From NCBI RefSeq assembly GCF_003086295.3, contig NC_092046.1, forward strand, positions 104,263,363 through 104,327,362: DNA of 64,000 nt. The letters are read 5' to 3'. Under the pieces are notes generated by a model, which worked only from the letters and a program-made list of their open reading frames with translations, did no database searches and was not told the DNA's origin. Source of the DNA: Arachis hypogaea. Lineage: Eukaryota > Streptophyta > Magnoliopsida > Fabales > Fabaceae. The translations under genes and the position numbers were made by a program. Positions 1-11,022 of this stretch are shown one piece after another. Numbering within the stretch: position 1 is the first letter of the stretch; every line of letters begins with the position of its first letter.

Positions 1-422
1 AATTTTGGGACTTTCTGAAGCTGATTGAGTGCTATATGAAGGAAGGCCTTACTCCATGTAAAGGGGGGAGGAGAAATTAGGGTTAGTTTAGCATTATGTA
101 GGTTGTTCTCTAGAGAGAGAAACTCCCTCCTCTCTCTAGAATTAGGGTTTGTTAGTTTAATTTCTTGTAATTTCTACTTTTAATTCTTGTTTCTATTTAC
201 TTTTCCTTGTCATTTATTATTATTGCTTCTTTGCTCTTGTTCATTTCTCTTGTTATTTTCTTTATTTTGTCATTTTTATGTTTTATGACACTCTTGTTAA
301 TCTTCATTTTTATTTAATGCAATTTATGTTTTATGTTCATTTATTGTTTTCTTTAGTTGTTATTGTTATTTGTAAGACCCCAAGTTTTCGAAAATTAATT
401 TAATAAAATAAAATTTAATTTA

Positions 423-423
<1 letters not shown>

Positions 424-459
<36 letters not shown>
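424..459. repeat. (TTA)n microsatellite
   Basis: Twelve uninterrupted TTA units inside solo LTR J. Length is likely to vary between accessions. Confidence 0.95.
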
Positions 460-460
<1 letters not shown>

Positions 461-556
461 AGTTAAAAAAAAAAGAGGAAAAGATTGGCCGAAGCCATTG
501 AGAGAACGAAGAAAGAAATAGAATGTGGCTTACTATGCATGTGTGTGTATATTGTT

Positions 557-559
<3 letters not shown>

Positions 560-613
<54 letters not shown>
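560..613. repeat. (TA)n microsatellite
   Basis: About 27 uninterrupted TA units inside solo LTR J. Short tyrosine/isoleucine-rich frames read through this stretch on both strands and are artefacts of the repeat. Confidence 0.95.
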
Positions 614-614
<1 letters not shown>

Positions 615-1150
615 CCAAAGGAAAAGGAATTGAAAACGTGGCATGTATGGGTGTAGATATATATCATACTAATGACACCTAATGAACTCATAATAACCAC
701 AAATCTTCTATTAATACTATCAACCCGTAGTTATCTTCCTTTTCCTTTTCCCTTTATTCATCACCAAGTGAGCTTAAAAGGAAGAAAGAAAGAACCGAGA
801 GAGAAGAGAGAAACTGTGAATTTCCTTGAGTTTTCGATATCGAGTTCTTGCAATCTGTAATTCCAATTAAAAATCTAATCTGGTAAAAGTGTTCGTATCT
901 TCCTCCTTTACGTGTTGGCATTACGTTTGTCCGGTGGAAGTCGACGGTGACGTAGCTTTCCTACCCCTTGAGCTTGGCCAACTGGAGTTCTACGAGGCAC
1001 GGAGGATTTCGGACGTTTTTCCTTTCAGCAGCTCGGTCAGAAAGTTTCTCCAAAGTTTTCGTTGATTTTGATTTTGTATGAAGGTAGGGGATTTATTTTT
1101 AAAGATAAACGTTTTTAATTTAGAATACCTACAAAATTAATTGAATAATT

Positions 1151-1154
<4 letters not shown>

Positions 1155-1190
<36 letters not shown>
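1155..1190. repeat. (AT)n microsatellite
   Basis: About 18 AT units inside solo LTR J, followed by taataatagt. Confidence 0.95.
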
Positions 1191-1196
<6 letters not shown>

Positions 1197-3795
1197 TAGT
1201 AATGTTATTGAGTATGGGTTATTGCTGTGAATGTGACTGTTTTTTGATTATTAAGAATTTCGCTGATTTGAGAATTGTTGAGAAAAAGGCTGGTGAATTG
1301 TTGAGGAATAGGGAACCCGTAAAGGTGGTTTAGACCGAATTTTAAAGAAAATGCCGCCGAAATTTTATAAAATCTGAGGTTTTATTTGAAAAGTTATTTT
1401 AAAAGATTTGGTTTTAGAAAATTAAATTATTTAAAATATATTTAGTTAAGAAAAGATTTACTCTATTTTAAAGTTTGATTTATTAAGAAAAATATAATGT
1501 TTTAAACCCAATCTTTTAAGGAGAGATTTTGTTTTAAGTAAAGATTTGAGATCGGTTTATTAAGAAAAGGAATCTCTGCCACAGGAGAGCAGAGAACAAG
1601 GATTTAAAGAATATATTAATTAATGAAGTGTCTGCCACAGGAGAGCAGACGTGACATTGTTTGGGCCTTAGTGCCAAATGTAAAGTGGGGACGCCCCACA
1701 CACTGAGAACTATTTTTCAGATGTACGCTTATTGATTTGGAAAGTCACACTGATGCGGCCTAGCCGTATGACTTATAAGCACACTGATGCATCTGGAAAG
1801 CCATATCTGGGACTCGTGCCCGGGTAATGTCGGGAGCGGGTAGGCAACCGACACATGAGCTCATGGCCTGCGTTAGGGATAGACATGCATCATGTTGTTT
1901 GCATATTTGCATTTGATTGCGCTTGCTTGTCTTATTACTTTGTGATTGTATCGTTTGTCTTGTTGTGACTTACTTGTACTTTGAATTGAATCTCTTGCTT
2001 GCACTACTTGTTTGTGAGTGTATTTAAGTGATTACGAGTTGACATTTGACTGAGGATTAATATGTGGCTGAGAGACAGAAAGTGTGACTAATTTTATATT
2101 TAAGTTTTGTTTTGAGTTAAGAGATTTTAAAAGGAGGTAATTAATTATCTAAAGTAGAACCAAGAGTATTTTCAAAGGGTTTGATAAAAATATATTTTTT
2201 ATTGAGTAAAGTTAATTATTTGCATCTTATTCCATTACTTTTACGGCATTCCCATTTCCTACTGAGAACGTGTGGTTTGTTCTCACCCCAAATCTTCCAC
2301 CCTTTCAGAGACTCAGGTTCGGAGATTCAGTAAGAAGCTGCAGACGATTAGTAGATTTACTTGTGATTCATGTTGTTTTTATAGAGTTCCCTCGTTCTTG
2401 TTGCTTTAGCTTTTATTTTATCCAGAGGGATAGGTATTGTATTTGAGTTTTACATTGAATCTAATTGTATAGCATCTATTATTATTAATAATTATGTGAT
2501 TATTATTATTTGAAGATCTTTTGTTATGTGAATTTAATTACTGAAATCTTTTTCTGAAATTTTCTTAAAAACTGAAACACGATATCGACGTAAAGGCTCA
2601 ATAGTAAATTTATAATAAAGGAAATCAGGTCCGTAACGCCTTACTTTTGGTACGATCATGACGTGCTAAAAGTTAGGGTGTTACATTATTTTCTTGCTTT
2701 GGTAGCTTTAGAATTTATTTTAATGCATTTTAATATTATTTTATTTTCATGCACACCAAGTGTTTGATAAAATGCTTGGCTTAGTTTTTACTTAGTTTTT
2801 CTCCACTCTTAGCTTGAAATTGATGACTTTGGTGATCCTTGAGTCATTGATGTCCATTCTTGTTTGATATATTAGAGTAATTAGTTGATTTGGTCTCCCT
2901 TGACTCTATGTGACCCCTTAGTGTTGACATAGGACTTAGGGATTGAAATCAATTATGCCTATTTGACTTATCTTTGATGTAAGGTTGACTAAGTAGGATT
3001 AACTCTTCATAATCATCATGTGTTTGTGGTCAATGGCTAGGATAGGTAACCTTAGCTCTCAATTGCTTGCTAAGAGGTTTTCTTGCACTCTAAGTTTCCT
3101 TTCCTTGCATTTAATTGCTTTTGCCTTTTATTGCTTTGATGTTTAATTTCTTGCATGTTTAGTTTTCACACTCTTGGTTGAGAAATTAGATGTTTGGGTG
3201 GAATTGAGTTGTGGATGTCCATTCCGCATTGTGTGAGAATAGTTAATTGGTTTGGTTTCCATTGACGCTAGTCTTTCACTAAGTAATTAGTGAGTTGACT
3301 AGGACTTATGGATTGAGATCAATTACGCTTTTGACTAATTCTCAAGGAGGATTGACTAATTTGGATTGATTCCATACAATTGCCATGTTTGTGGTCCATA
3401 ACTAGGATATGAAACCTAGATTATCCACTTCTTGCCAAGAGTTCTTTTTACTATTTGATTTCCATTTCCATTGCTTTAATTGCTTTCTTCTTAATTTCTT
3501 GCATGATCATTTGCTTCCTTGCTATTTACACTTCTTGCCCTCTTGCATTCACAATCCCCGTGCTCTCTCTCTTTCTCATAGCTAATAATTGTACACTTAA
3601 CTGCAACTCCTAGGGAAGACGATCCGGGAGCTAAATACTCTCGGTTAATATATTTGTTTTGAATTGTAATAACATTTGATTGATGGTCAATTTGTTGGGT
3701 TAGGACTATATTTACAACACCAAATCCATTTTTGATAATCAAATTCCTAACCTATGCTTTTGGCCATCGTAACCCTCCTATCCACCCAAGCCCCA

Positions 3796-4587
3796 ATGGA
3801 TGATTATCTCACTTTGCTATGTCAAGGGCAAGAAGAAATGCAAAGGGAGGTGCTAAAATTCACGGCCGCCTTAGATGAGGTAGCAAACCGATTAGCCTCC
3901 CAATGCTTGAACCCTCAAGAGCCTAGCATGATGGAGGGATTAGAAACTTCGGTAGAAAATGAGGAATGTCACTTTGTGTTGGAACAATTGGAGGAACCTA
4001 TGATTGATGAAGACAAGGAAAAAGTGGTTGAAGATTTAGGAGATGCAGAGTCTCCATGGGAATCTAAGGTCATAGAGAATCCCTCCAACAAGATTGAAGT
4101 TGATGTTGAGGAGGAATGTGCACAACCTCCAAGGCATATTCCATATGAAGAATTGGACGGGATAGAGCAAGAGTCGAGTTCCCTTGGAATTGAAGATCAA
4201 GCATCAAATCCTAGTGGTGAAGAATCCTTTGAGCTTGAAGAACCTTCTCCCGATGAGATAGAAAGTAATGTGGAGGTAAATTTCTCTCATCCTCCCATTT
4301 ATGATTTGAGTAAGGGAAAAGAGTTAGATAGAATTGTTGAACAAAGGATTGAGATTGAGAAATCTTGTGAGGAGGTGGAGGTCCTTAGAAAAAGGAGGAT
4401 GGGATACGCTTTGTCAAGATCCTTGGAAGCTTCTTTGCCTAGGTTGTCATCTAATCCTACATTTGAGTGGGTGAAATTCACCTCTATTAGCTTTATTGTC
4501 CCACTTGAATATGGCTTGCTTGAAACGGATGGTCAACTTAGGGAACTTTGTGGGATGAAGCGTAAAAGAAGGATGTTTCGTGGTTGA
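3796..4587 (+). CDS. Acidic gag-position ORF of element I, function unknown
   Basis: An open frame of about 263 codons begins shortly after the LTR end of element I, where gag would lie. I use the ATG opening MDDYLTLLCQGQEEMQ; the frame extends upstream to 3754, but those codons overlap the likely primer-site region. The protein is strongly acidic, rich in Glu and Asp, and probably coiled-coil near residues 10-40 (EEMQREVLKFTAALDEVANR). It ends in a basic tail (GMKRKRRMFRG). I see no zinc knuckle, protease or RT motif. It resembles the sole ORF I would expect in a non-autonomous plant LTR element, but I cannot name a family. It is the longest intact frame in the first 20 kb. Confidence 0.5.
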   Translation: MDDYLTLLCQGQEEMQREVLKFTAALDEVANRLASQCLNPQEPSMMEGLETSVENEECHFVLEQLEEPMIDEDKEKVVEDLGDAESPWESKVIENPSNKIEVDVEEECAQPPRHIPYEELDGIEQESSSLGIEDQASNPSGEESFELEEPSPDEIESNVEVNFSHPPIYDLSKGKELDRIVEQRIEIEKSCEEVEVLRKRRMGYALSRSLEASLPRLSSNPTFEWVKFTSISFIVPLEYGLLETDGQLRELCGMKRKRRMFRG

Positions 4588-4703
4588 CGTTGCAAATTAA
4601 GGCTCATTTTGGCTGATACTTCAGGGGTTAGATACAAAGGTTTAGCTAATGCTCAGATGGGTCTAGAAGGAGGATTTGGCACTTTATTGAGAATTCATCT
4701 TGC

Positions 4704-4898
4704 TTGCCACCCGGATGGACTAATAATGATCAACTTCAAGACGGGTGTGAAAATAAAGTGTGGGATCCTGGATTACAAGAAGAGGATCGACTTTGGGAGC
4801 CCCAAGCTTGTGAAGAACTCCATCAAGACTTGGTGCAACTCATGAGAAATCTTGGGGCACAAAGGAGAACCAAGCATTGGTGGGAGTTCCAAGAATAA
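4704..4898 (+). pseudogene. Trp-rich fragment downstream of the acidic ORF of element I
   Basis: This frame contains VWDPGLQEED, WEPQACEELHQDLVQL and the ending RRTKHWWEFQE, an acidic, Trp-rich composition unlike random translation. A second, offset frame (4609-4845) carries CHPDGLIMINFKTG, so the original reading frame appears shifted near 4700-4750. The fragment stops where plus-strand element I meets the minus-strand protease end of element A. It is probably the tail of the same non-autonomous element's coding region. Confidence 0.35.
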
Positions 4899-4899
4899 T

Positions 4900-5760
4900 T
4901 CAAGCATTCTTCTCTTCTACCGCATCTTGGTGAACTTCAGCCACTGTCTCTTCAATAATGTCACACTGGAAGATGGAATGATCTTCCGGTGGGTGCTTCA
5001 TAGCTTCATCCAGATTGAAGCTCACTGCTCTGCCATCTATCTCAAAAGAGTAAGTACCTGAGAAGGCATCCAGTTTAAACTGCGAATTCTTCAAAAATGG
5101 CCTTCCAAGAAAGATGGACGAAGGTCTTCCTGAGTCATTAGGAGGCATCTCTAAAATGTAGAAGTCTATAGGGAATGTCAACCCCTTAATGCTCACCAGG
5201 ACGTCCTCCGCGATGCCAACCACCGAGATTATGCTCTTATCTGCCAAAACAAAACGTGCTGCCGACCTTTTCAAGGGTGGGAGCCTCAAGGCATCATATA
5301 CAGATAATGGCATAATACTCACACATGCACCTAAATCACACATGCAATAAAAAAATTGTATACTTCTATAGTACAAGTAACCATGCAGGGATCGGGATCA
5401 CCACATTTCTCCGGTATGGCACCCATTAAAGCAGAAATAGAGCTACCTAAAGGTATAGTTTCTAAATCATGTATTTTATCTTTATTTATGCATAAATCTT
5501 TTAGAAACTTAGCATAGTTAGGTACCTGGCGAATAGCGTCAAAAATGGGAATAGTTACCTCAATCTTTTTGAAGATCTCCACCATCTTGGGGTCTAGCTC
5601 CACTTGCTTCTTGGTCCTCCTAGCAAGGTGTGGAAAAGGAATGGGAATGGCTTCTCTCACAGCATCATCTTCCTTAGGTACTCCATTCCTTAGTTGAGCT
5701 GCTTCTTCTTCAACCGCATCTTGTACCTCATCTACTTCTTCAATATCTTCTACCTCAACA
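4900..5760 (-). pseudogene. pol: Retroviral-type aspartic protease region of element A
   Basis: This region encodes the element protease that matures the Gag-Pol polyprotein. The active-site motif is CDLGACVSIMPLSVYD, with DLGA in place of the classical DSGA, and the flap/terminal signature is IFLGRPFL. Upstream lies the conserved linker FPHLARRTKKQVELDPKMVEIFKK. The frame is broken near 5345, just before the active site, so two overlapping frames are needed to read it. The copy in element B has the same motifs with few changes. The sequence ends within about 20 codons of the protease C-terminus because the element is truncated. Confidence 0.8.
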
Positions 5761-5769
5761 ATGTCTTTA

Positions 5770-7526
5770 ACTTAAATGTCTTCTCTTGAGCTTGGCTCCT
5801 CGGGACTCCTCTCTTGCAATTTGGTTCCAGATCTCAAAGTAATGGCATTGATTCCACCTTTGGGGTTGGGTAAAGGTTGAGAGGGAAGTGCACTAGATCT
5901 TGAAGGTTGACTGTTGGGGGTAGAAGGTGGTTCCATCCGGGATATGAGAGCTTGTAAAGTAGAGGTAAGACCAGTGATGCTAGAGGTAAGTGTATTCTGA
6001 AGGTCTTTTTGTCCTTACACAATAGAGCGAAGTATCTCATCATTGGAGGAGGTAGGGGAGTAAGTAATTTGAGGGGCTTGTGGTTGGTTTTTTTGAGGCG
6101 CTTGAGCTTGCCTTTAGTGAGGTGCTCAGTAAGTCTGGCCTTGGTTCTGCTGTTGGTATGGAGGTTTCTGTTGATACCAATTCTGCTGATAGTTGTTGAT
6201 GTTGTTCTATCTCTGATTTCCACCGTTGTCTCTGCCTCCTTGATTGTAGTTGTCCCTCTATCCTTGGTTGGAATTGTCTCTCCACCCTTGGTTGGAATTG
6301 TCTCTCCATCCTTGGTTGGAGTTGTCTTGCCAACCTTGATTGTAGCTCCTACCTTGATTATAATTACTGCCTTATTTATAGTACCCTTGATTCGGACAGT
6401 TGTAGTAAGTATTAGTAGCTGCCAAGGTGTTATCTTCTTGTTGGAGTTGAGGACATTCATCAGTGTAGTGAGAATAGCAGGCACATATTCCACACACTCT
6501 TCGAGGGACCAACTGTTGACACTGTTGTTGTGGAGGAGGCTGAGGTTGTTGTTGATTAAGTTGGAGCTGCTTCAGTATATTGGTCATCTCTCCCAGAGTT
6601 TTTGTGAGAGCCGTTGTCTCACTTCTAGAGGAAACCTCCGCAATAGCCTTGGGATGGTTGTTCCTATGCCTTGTATTTCAGGTAGACTCAGCTAGATCGG
6701 TGATTAGTTGCCACGCTTTTGTCGCCATCTTGTACTTAGTCAAAGAGCCATTACTCACAGCATCTAATATAGTCTTGTCTTAAGGCTTCATGCCTTGGCA
6801 GAAATAGCTAATCAACACCAACTGGTCAATCTTGTGATGGGGACATGAGTCCAAGAGATTTCTGAAGCGTTCTCAATACTCATAAAGAGTCTCTGATTCG
6901 CCTTGGATAATGCAGGAAATTTATTTCCTCAGTCTATCTGTAACTTCAGCTGGAAAGAACTTGTCCAGGAATTCCCTTCTGAGCAGATCCCAATTAGTAA
7001 CAACTGCTTCAGGTTGAGTGTAGAACCACTCCCTTGCCTTTCCCTCAAGAGAGAATAGGAAGGCATATAACCATATAGTAACCTCATTCGCACCATGCCG
7101 CCTAGTAGTTGAGCAGGCTGTTTGAAAATCCCTAAGGTGCTTGATGGGTTCTTGAGCAAGTAGGCCATAAAACTTAGGCAGTAGATTGATCAAAGCGATC
7201 TTCAGTTCAAAATCCGCAGCTAAATTCGGATGACGCACTTGATATGGTTGCAGTGTAAAGTCCTGAGCTCCTGCTTCTTGGAGAGTAATTCTTCTAGGCT
7301 CTGCCATATTACCTGTACTTAAATCAACAGAATCAGTAGAAAAGGAGCTAGTTTCTTCCTCAAATGACGCTTCAGATTCACCCTCAGATAAGACTGGTGA
7401 ATTGGGAGAAACGCCTTCACCACCCTCAGAGGCTAACCGACGCTGAGCTCGCCTAATACGTGAAATAGTTTTTTCGATTTCAGGATCAAATGTGGCTAAG
7501 CTCGGATCCGGTAATGAACTCGTCAT
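5770..7526 (-). pseudogene. gag: Gag of element A with CCHC zinc knuckle
   Basis: Gag forms the virus-like particle and binds element RNA. It starts MTSSLPDPSLATFDPEIEKT and contains the retrotransposon gag core (FELKIALINLLPKFYGL, EPIKHLRDF, LEGKAREWFYTQPEAV). After an in-frame stop near 6906 comes the zinc knuckle CGICACYSHYTDEC (Cx2Cx4Hx4C) near 6460-6510. A Gln/Asn/Gly-rich tail with a repeated NQGW-type unit follows at about 6100-6360. Several stops and shifts inactivate it. Long open frames on the opposite strand here are antisense shadows. Confidence 0.8.
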
Positions 7527-7693
7527 TCAATGAAAGAAACATAGAGCTCATGGTATAAAATAAAATATATTAAGAAAATTAAACTATAAAACTACTAATA
7601 ATAAAAAACACACAAATAAAAATAGAATAAAAATGCAATTATGTAAATATAAAAATATTTACACCAACCAATAATTTAGCACACTGTTGCAAC

Positions 7694-7711
7694 TCTCCGA
7701 CAACGGCGCCA
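7694..7711 (-). promoter_or_regulatory. Primer binding site of element A (tRNA-Asp type)
   Basis: On the minus strand this reads TGGCGCCGTTGTCGGAGA, matching the 3' end of plant tRNA-Asp at 16 or 17 of 18 positions. It lies 5 nt inside the LTR end, the same spacing as in element B. Confidence 0.85.
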
Positions 7712-7716
7712 AAAAT

Positions 7717-9235
7717 TAAAGGGCAGAAAAATGCCAGTTAAGAAATATTAATAAAAACTGCGTTGTGAGTATAGTCTTAACTGACGAAATTTCCACTGTC
7801 AATTTAGAAGATGTCACAATTTAAGAATGATTAACTGGGAGTAGAATTCCCAGGTCGTTTCCCAAAGAGTTGACACAGAGGTGTAAATTATTGATAAGGA
7901 ATTTTCTGAGAAATTTTTAAGGTTGAGAACGGAAAACTAAATAACTAAAAATCAAAGCAGTGAATGATAGCAAGATGTGTTATGTATTTGAATTAAAAGG
8001 CCTTGGCTGAGAGAAGATTAACTGGAGTTTCTATCCTTGTTGACTTTCCCAAGTACAATAGTAAAAGGTTGTTGCTTCCACTCAGTTATCCTCATGCAGT
8101 TGCAAAGGAAGGTCAAGTGGTTACACTAACTCTAATTCACAAGTCCTAATCCTTTCCTAGGGAAGGATTAGAGTTAGTGAAAAGTGAGTTAGTCAGCAAT
8201 TTCCAATTACAGATTAATACTTGAGTTTTCCAACTCAAAGGGTTCCAATTAATCAACTCCCAAGCCAAGTTGAGAGTTTTAAATCATAACATGAATGCCA
8301 TTTTCAATCAACATGGGATAAGAATAAATATGAGACATGGTAATTAAAATAAATTAATAAAAGACAATTTTGAAGCTGATAATTAATTGAAGGAAATTAA
8401 ACATGAAATGAAATTAAATTTAGAAATTGTTCATTGCATTAATAAATTCCAAAATAAAAAATATCCATATATGACCACGGACAAATTAAATGGAAAACAA
8501 AAGAGTAGAGTAATAGAAAAGCAAACTATAGTAATGAAGACTTCAATCGAAGGTAGTAACTCTCTCAAGATCCAATCCAAAAGCATAAAACTCGAAATCT
8601 AAGAATGTGTAGAACCCTAGAAGAAGTAGTGTTTTTCTCTCTAGAATTCTAAACTAAAACTAAACTAAGTGAATGTGAATGTGTGTTGAGTCTCTGCTTA
8701 CCCCCTGGCTCTAGTCTGTGTTTTTGGGCCGAAAACGGGGTCCAAAACCAGCCCAAAATCGCCCCCTGCGAGTTCTGATTAATGCAGTACGTCGCTCTGT
8801 CACGCGTACACGTTGGTCACGCATATGCGCCGCTGGTCTTCGGTGCTTGTCACGCGTACACGTCAGTCACGCGTACGCGTCGCTGTGAAATGCTCCAAGT
8901 CACGCGCACACATGAGCCACGCATGCGCGTCGATCCTCGTTGGTCAGCTCATTTGTTTCTTGTGTTCCTTCCACTTTTGCAAGCTTCCTCTCCATCCTTT
9001 AAGCCATTCTTGCCCTATATAGCCTGAAAATACTTAACACACAGATCACGACATCGAATGGTATAAAGAGAAATTAAAAATTGACAATTTAAAGGCTTAG
9101 GAAGCAAGTTTTCAATAATGGAACAAAATTAGGAAGGATTTGTAAAACCATGCAATTTGTATGAATAAGTGTGCGAATAACTGATAAAAATCACTCAATT
9201 TAGCGCAAGATAAACCATAAAATAATGATTTATCA
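7717..9235 (-). mobile_element. 5' LTR of element A
   Basis: About 1.52 kb, starting TGATAAATCATTATT on the minus strand and ending immediately before the primer site; the terminal CA appears decayed to TA. The corresponding LTR of B is 1.51 kb. A CG-rich block at 8785-8940 contains repeated cacgcg(t/c)aca words. The 3' partner LTR is not in the window. Confidence 0.8.
8785..8940. repeat. CACGCG-type palindromic word array in LTR A
   Basis: Imperfect copies of CACGCGTACACG and CACGCATATGCGCC follow one another. Each word is a near-palindrome built around CGCG or GTAC. Comparable arrays lie in the LTRs of X, E, G, B and E'. Confidence 0.7.
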
Positions 9236-9585
9236 CCTAGCAACGTTGGTGAGCCAACTTTGGCCACCAACGTTGCTTTGTCCTCCTCCATCAACGTTTG
9301 AGGCAACGTTGGTGAGCCAACTTTGGTTACCAACGTTACTTCCTCTGCTTCTTTTCACCTATCATCAACCAAACAAATGCATCAAAGTCTTGCCATAATC
9401 ACAAGATTTTTGCATCATTCATAGCATCAAGTAAATCTTGCATAATTCTCATGAAAATGCACATAATTAACCATGTTTGATTGAATCAAGATATGCATGA
9501 AATTCTCATCCAAATACTTACTTATTGCCTAAGAAATACATGAAAACCAAGTAAAAACTAATGAAAAAGGCTCATGAAACTAGCA
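9236..9585 (-). repeat. Partial second copy of the LTR X start region
   Basis: This 350-bp block repeats 10913-11260 in the same orientation with roughly 2-4% visible differences (for example AACGTTGG versus AACATTGG, and GGTTACC versus GGCCACC). It lacks the terminal 19 bp of LTR X and joins the far side of LTR X at ctagc|actatg. It may be a relic of a second LTR copy joined by deletion or unequal recombination. Element A sits at its left edge. Confidence 0.75.
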
Positions 9586-10294
9586 CTATGAATCAAATGG
9601 GTCTCAACTTCTTTCTCAATCATATGAGTAGATCTATGGCGGATTGTAATTGATTAGATCCCAATTCCTTGGTAATCTAATATCTCTAATCACAATCAAT
9701 CTTGCCAATTCCTTGATCCAATTGTCATGAGAAGAGGTTAAGTGCATGTCTCTCATCCATAAGCCACACTAACTATCAAGATATCAATTCCTCTTGAATG
9801 GTATTGATCAAGAGAGTTGTGAGAGACAGAGCTTCAGTTCTAATTTCTGTGATTCCCCTTCCGAGGCTCACATGGAAATTCAATGGATCCAAACCCCTTC
9901 CGGAGTGAATGGATCAAATCAAAACAGAAGTTATCTCTTAGCTACCCAAGCGGATTGAGAAGAAGAAGACGTTCATTTAATCATGTGAATTACAATAGAG
10001 CTCCTCCCCCTAATGATTGGGGTTTAGTGAATCATATCTCTAAGAGCAATTGATGAGAATTTAAATCGCATAAAAGTAAATTGAAGGCAATAAGAACGGA
10101 AATGTAAAATTGCAGAGAAGTAAAAGTGTATGAAATTGAAATGTCATGAAAGTAAACTAAGCTCAATACAAACTAAATTGAAGAAGAAAGTTTCAGAATG
10201 TAAAATGGGTACAACTAAGAAATTCTAAACTAAGCTCTCTGGAGTCTCTAATCCTCCAGCCTTCAGAGCCTTCTTTTCATCTTTAAAAACTCTT

Positions 10295-10303
10295 CTATTT
10301 ATA
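10295..10303 (-). promoter_or_regulatory. TATA box of LTR X
   Basis: TATAAATAG on the minus strand, about 100 bp downstream of the palindromic array, as in the other TGATG-type LTRs. Confidence 0.5.
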
Positions 10304-10399
10304 CTCTTCTTCTTATCTTCAAAATGGGTCTTCAAGTACTTGGATGTGGGCCTTGGCCTTGATTGAAGCAGTTAGAAATGACTCTTGATGACGTTGACA

Positions 10400-11022
10400 T
10401 TGGTCGTTAACTCACCAACATTCATACTTGCATGGGTGCCCTTTTGGAATGAAATTGGCGTTAATGTTGGTGACCAACGTTTGTGTAAAAACGTTGAGTC
10501 AAACATTGCATGCAAAAATATTTTTGAGCATTGCCACTAATGTTAGACTCAACGTTGGTGGCACCAACGTTCTTCATGTCACGCGTACGTGTGGCCCACG
10601 CGTACGCGTGACCCAGCGTTAGTGTACAAATGTTAGAGTTCAAAACACAACGTTGGCACACCAACGCTTATCTCACGCGTGCGCGTTGCCCACGCGTGTC
10701 AATTTCCACGCTCACGCATACGCGTTGCCCATACGTGCGCGTCGCAGCCAATTTTTCCAATTCCAATTTGAGATTTTATCGAAGACGTTGGTGGTAACGT
10801 TGGTTCACCAACGTTCCGACTAACGTTGGCACCTCTTTTTTTATAACATTTCCAGCAATGTTGGTAAGCCAAATTTGGCCACCAACGTTGCACATAAGCC
10901 TTGGAACGTTGCCTAGCAACATTGGTGAGCCAACTTTGGCCACCAACGTTGCTTTGTCCTCTTCCATCAACGTTTGAGGCAACGTTGGTGAGCCAACTTT
11001 GGCCACCAACGTTGCTTCCTCT
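10400..11022. repeat. Palindromic word array of LTR X
   Basis: Two word types alternate: AACGTTGGTGAGCCAACTTT followed by its partial complement GGCCACCAACGTTGC, and the CG-rich CACGCGTACGCGTG. Each can fold into a hairpin. The array lies upstream of the LTR TATA box in the LTR's own orientation. Confidence 0.8.

Larger units (their letters stand above)
371..2685 (+). mobile_element. Solo LTR J, chromovirus-like, TSD TTATT
   Basis: The unit starts TGTAAGACCCC and ends GGGTGTTACA, giving TG...CA termini. It is flanked by a perfect 5-bp duplication TTATT at 366-370 and 2686-2690, and has no internal domain. This is the product expected from LTR-LTR recombination after insertion into the LTR of element I. 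Its 2.3 kb contain three microsatellites, and the word CTGCCACAGGAGAGCAG occurs twice (near 1577 and 1631). The terminal words resemble Tekay-type chromovirus LTRs, but no coding region is present to confirm this. Confidence 0.88.
1..3753 (+). mobile_element. Partial LTR of element I, split by solo LTR J
   Basis: This is LTR-type non-coding DNA cut by the left window edge and interrupted at 371-2685. The early part (about 100-150) carries a CTCTAGAGAGAGAAACTCCC block that is also found in the E-family LTRs near 17580 and 33290. The later part has the usual Athila-type LTR tail, with a gggaagacgatccgggagc block near 3612 followed by an AT-rich end. The sequence after about 3756 (tttggccatcgt) weakly resembles a decayed tRNA-Asp primer site, so I place the LTR/internal boundary there. 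The outer end is outside the window, so the length is unknown. Confidence 0.6.
4896..9235 (-). mobile_element. Element A: truncated Athila-like element (5' LTR, PBS, gag, protease)
   Basis: Read on the minus strand, the order is 5' LTR, tRNA-Asp primer site, gag and protease. It then stops abruptly just after the protease, where it abuts element I sequence running the other way. RT, RNase H, integrase and the 3' LTR are missing. Gag and protease are close relatives of those of element B on the plus strand (48.9-51.6 kb), and the LTRs share the same TGATAAA(T/C)CATTATTTTATG start, so A and B are two copies of one family in opposite orientation. The outer LTR end abuts LTR X sequence at CCTAG, a possible insertion site. 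Confidence 0.8.

Noticed and set aside
3754..3795. Upstream ATG extending the element I ORF by 14 codons
   Set aside because: Those codons overlap the likely LTR end and primer-site region; the next ATG is the more plausible start.
6009..6695. 228-codon hydrophobic frame on the plus strand
   Set aside because: It is the antisense of the Gln/Asn-rich gag tail of element A; the hydrophobicity comes from reverse-complementing that composition.
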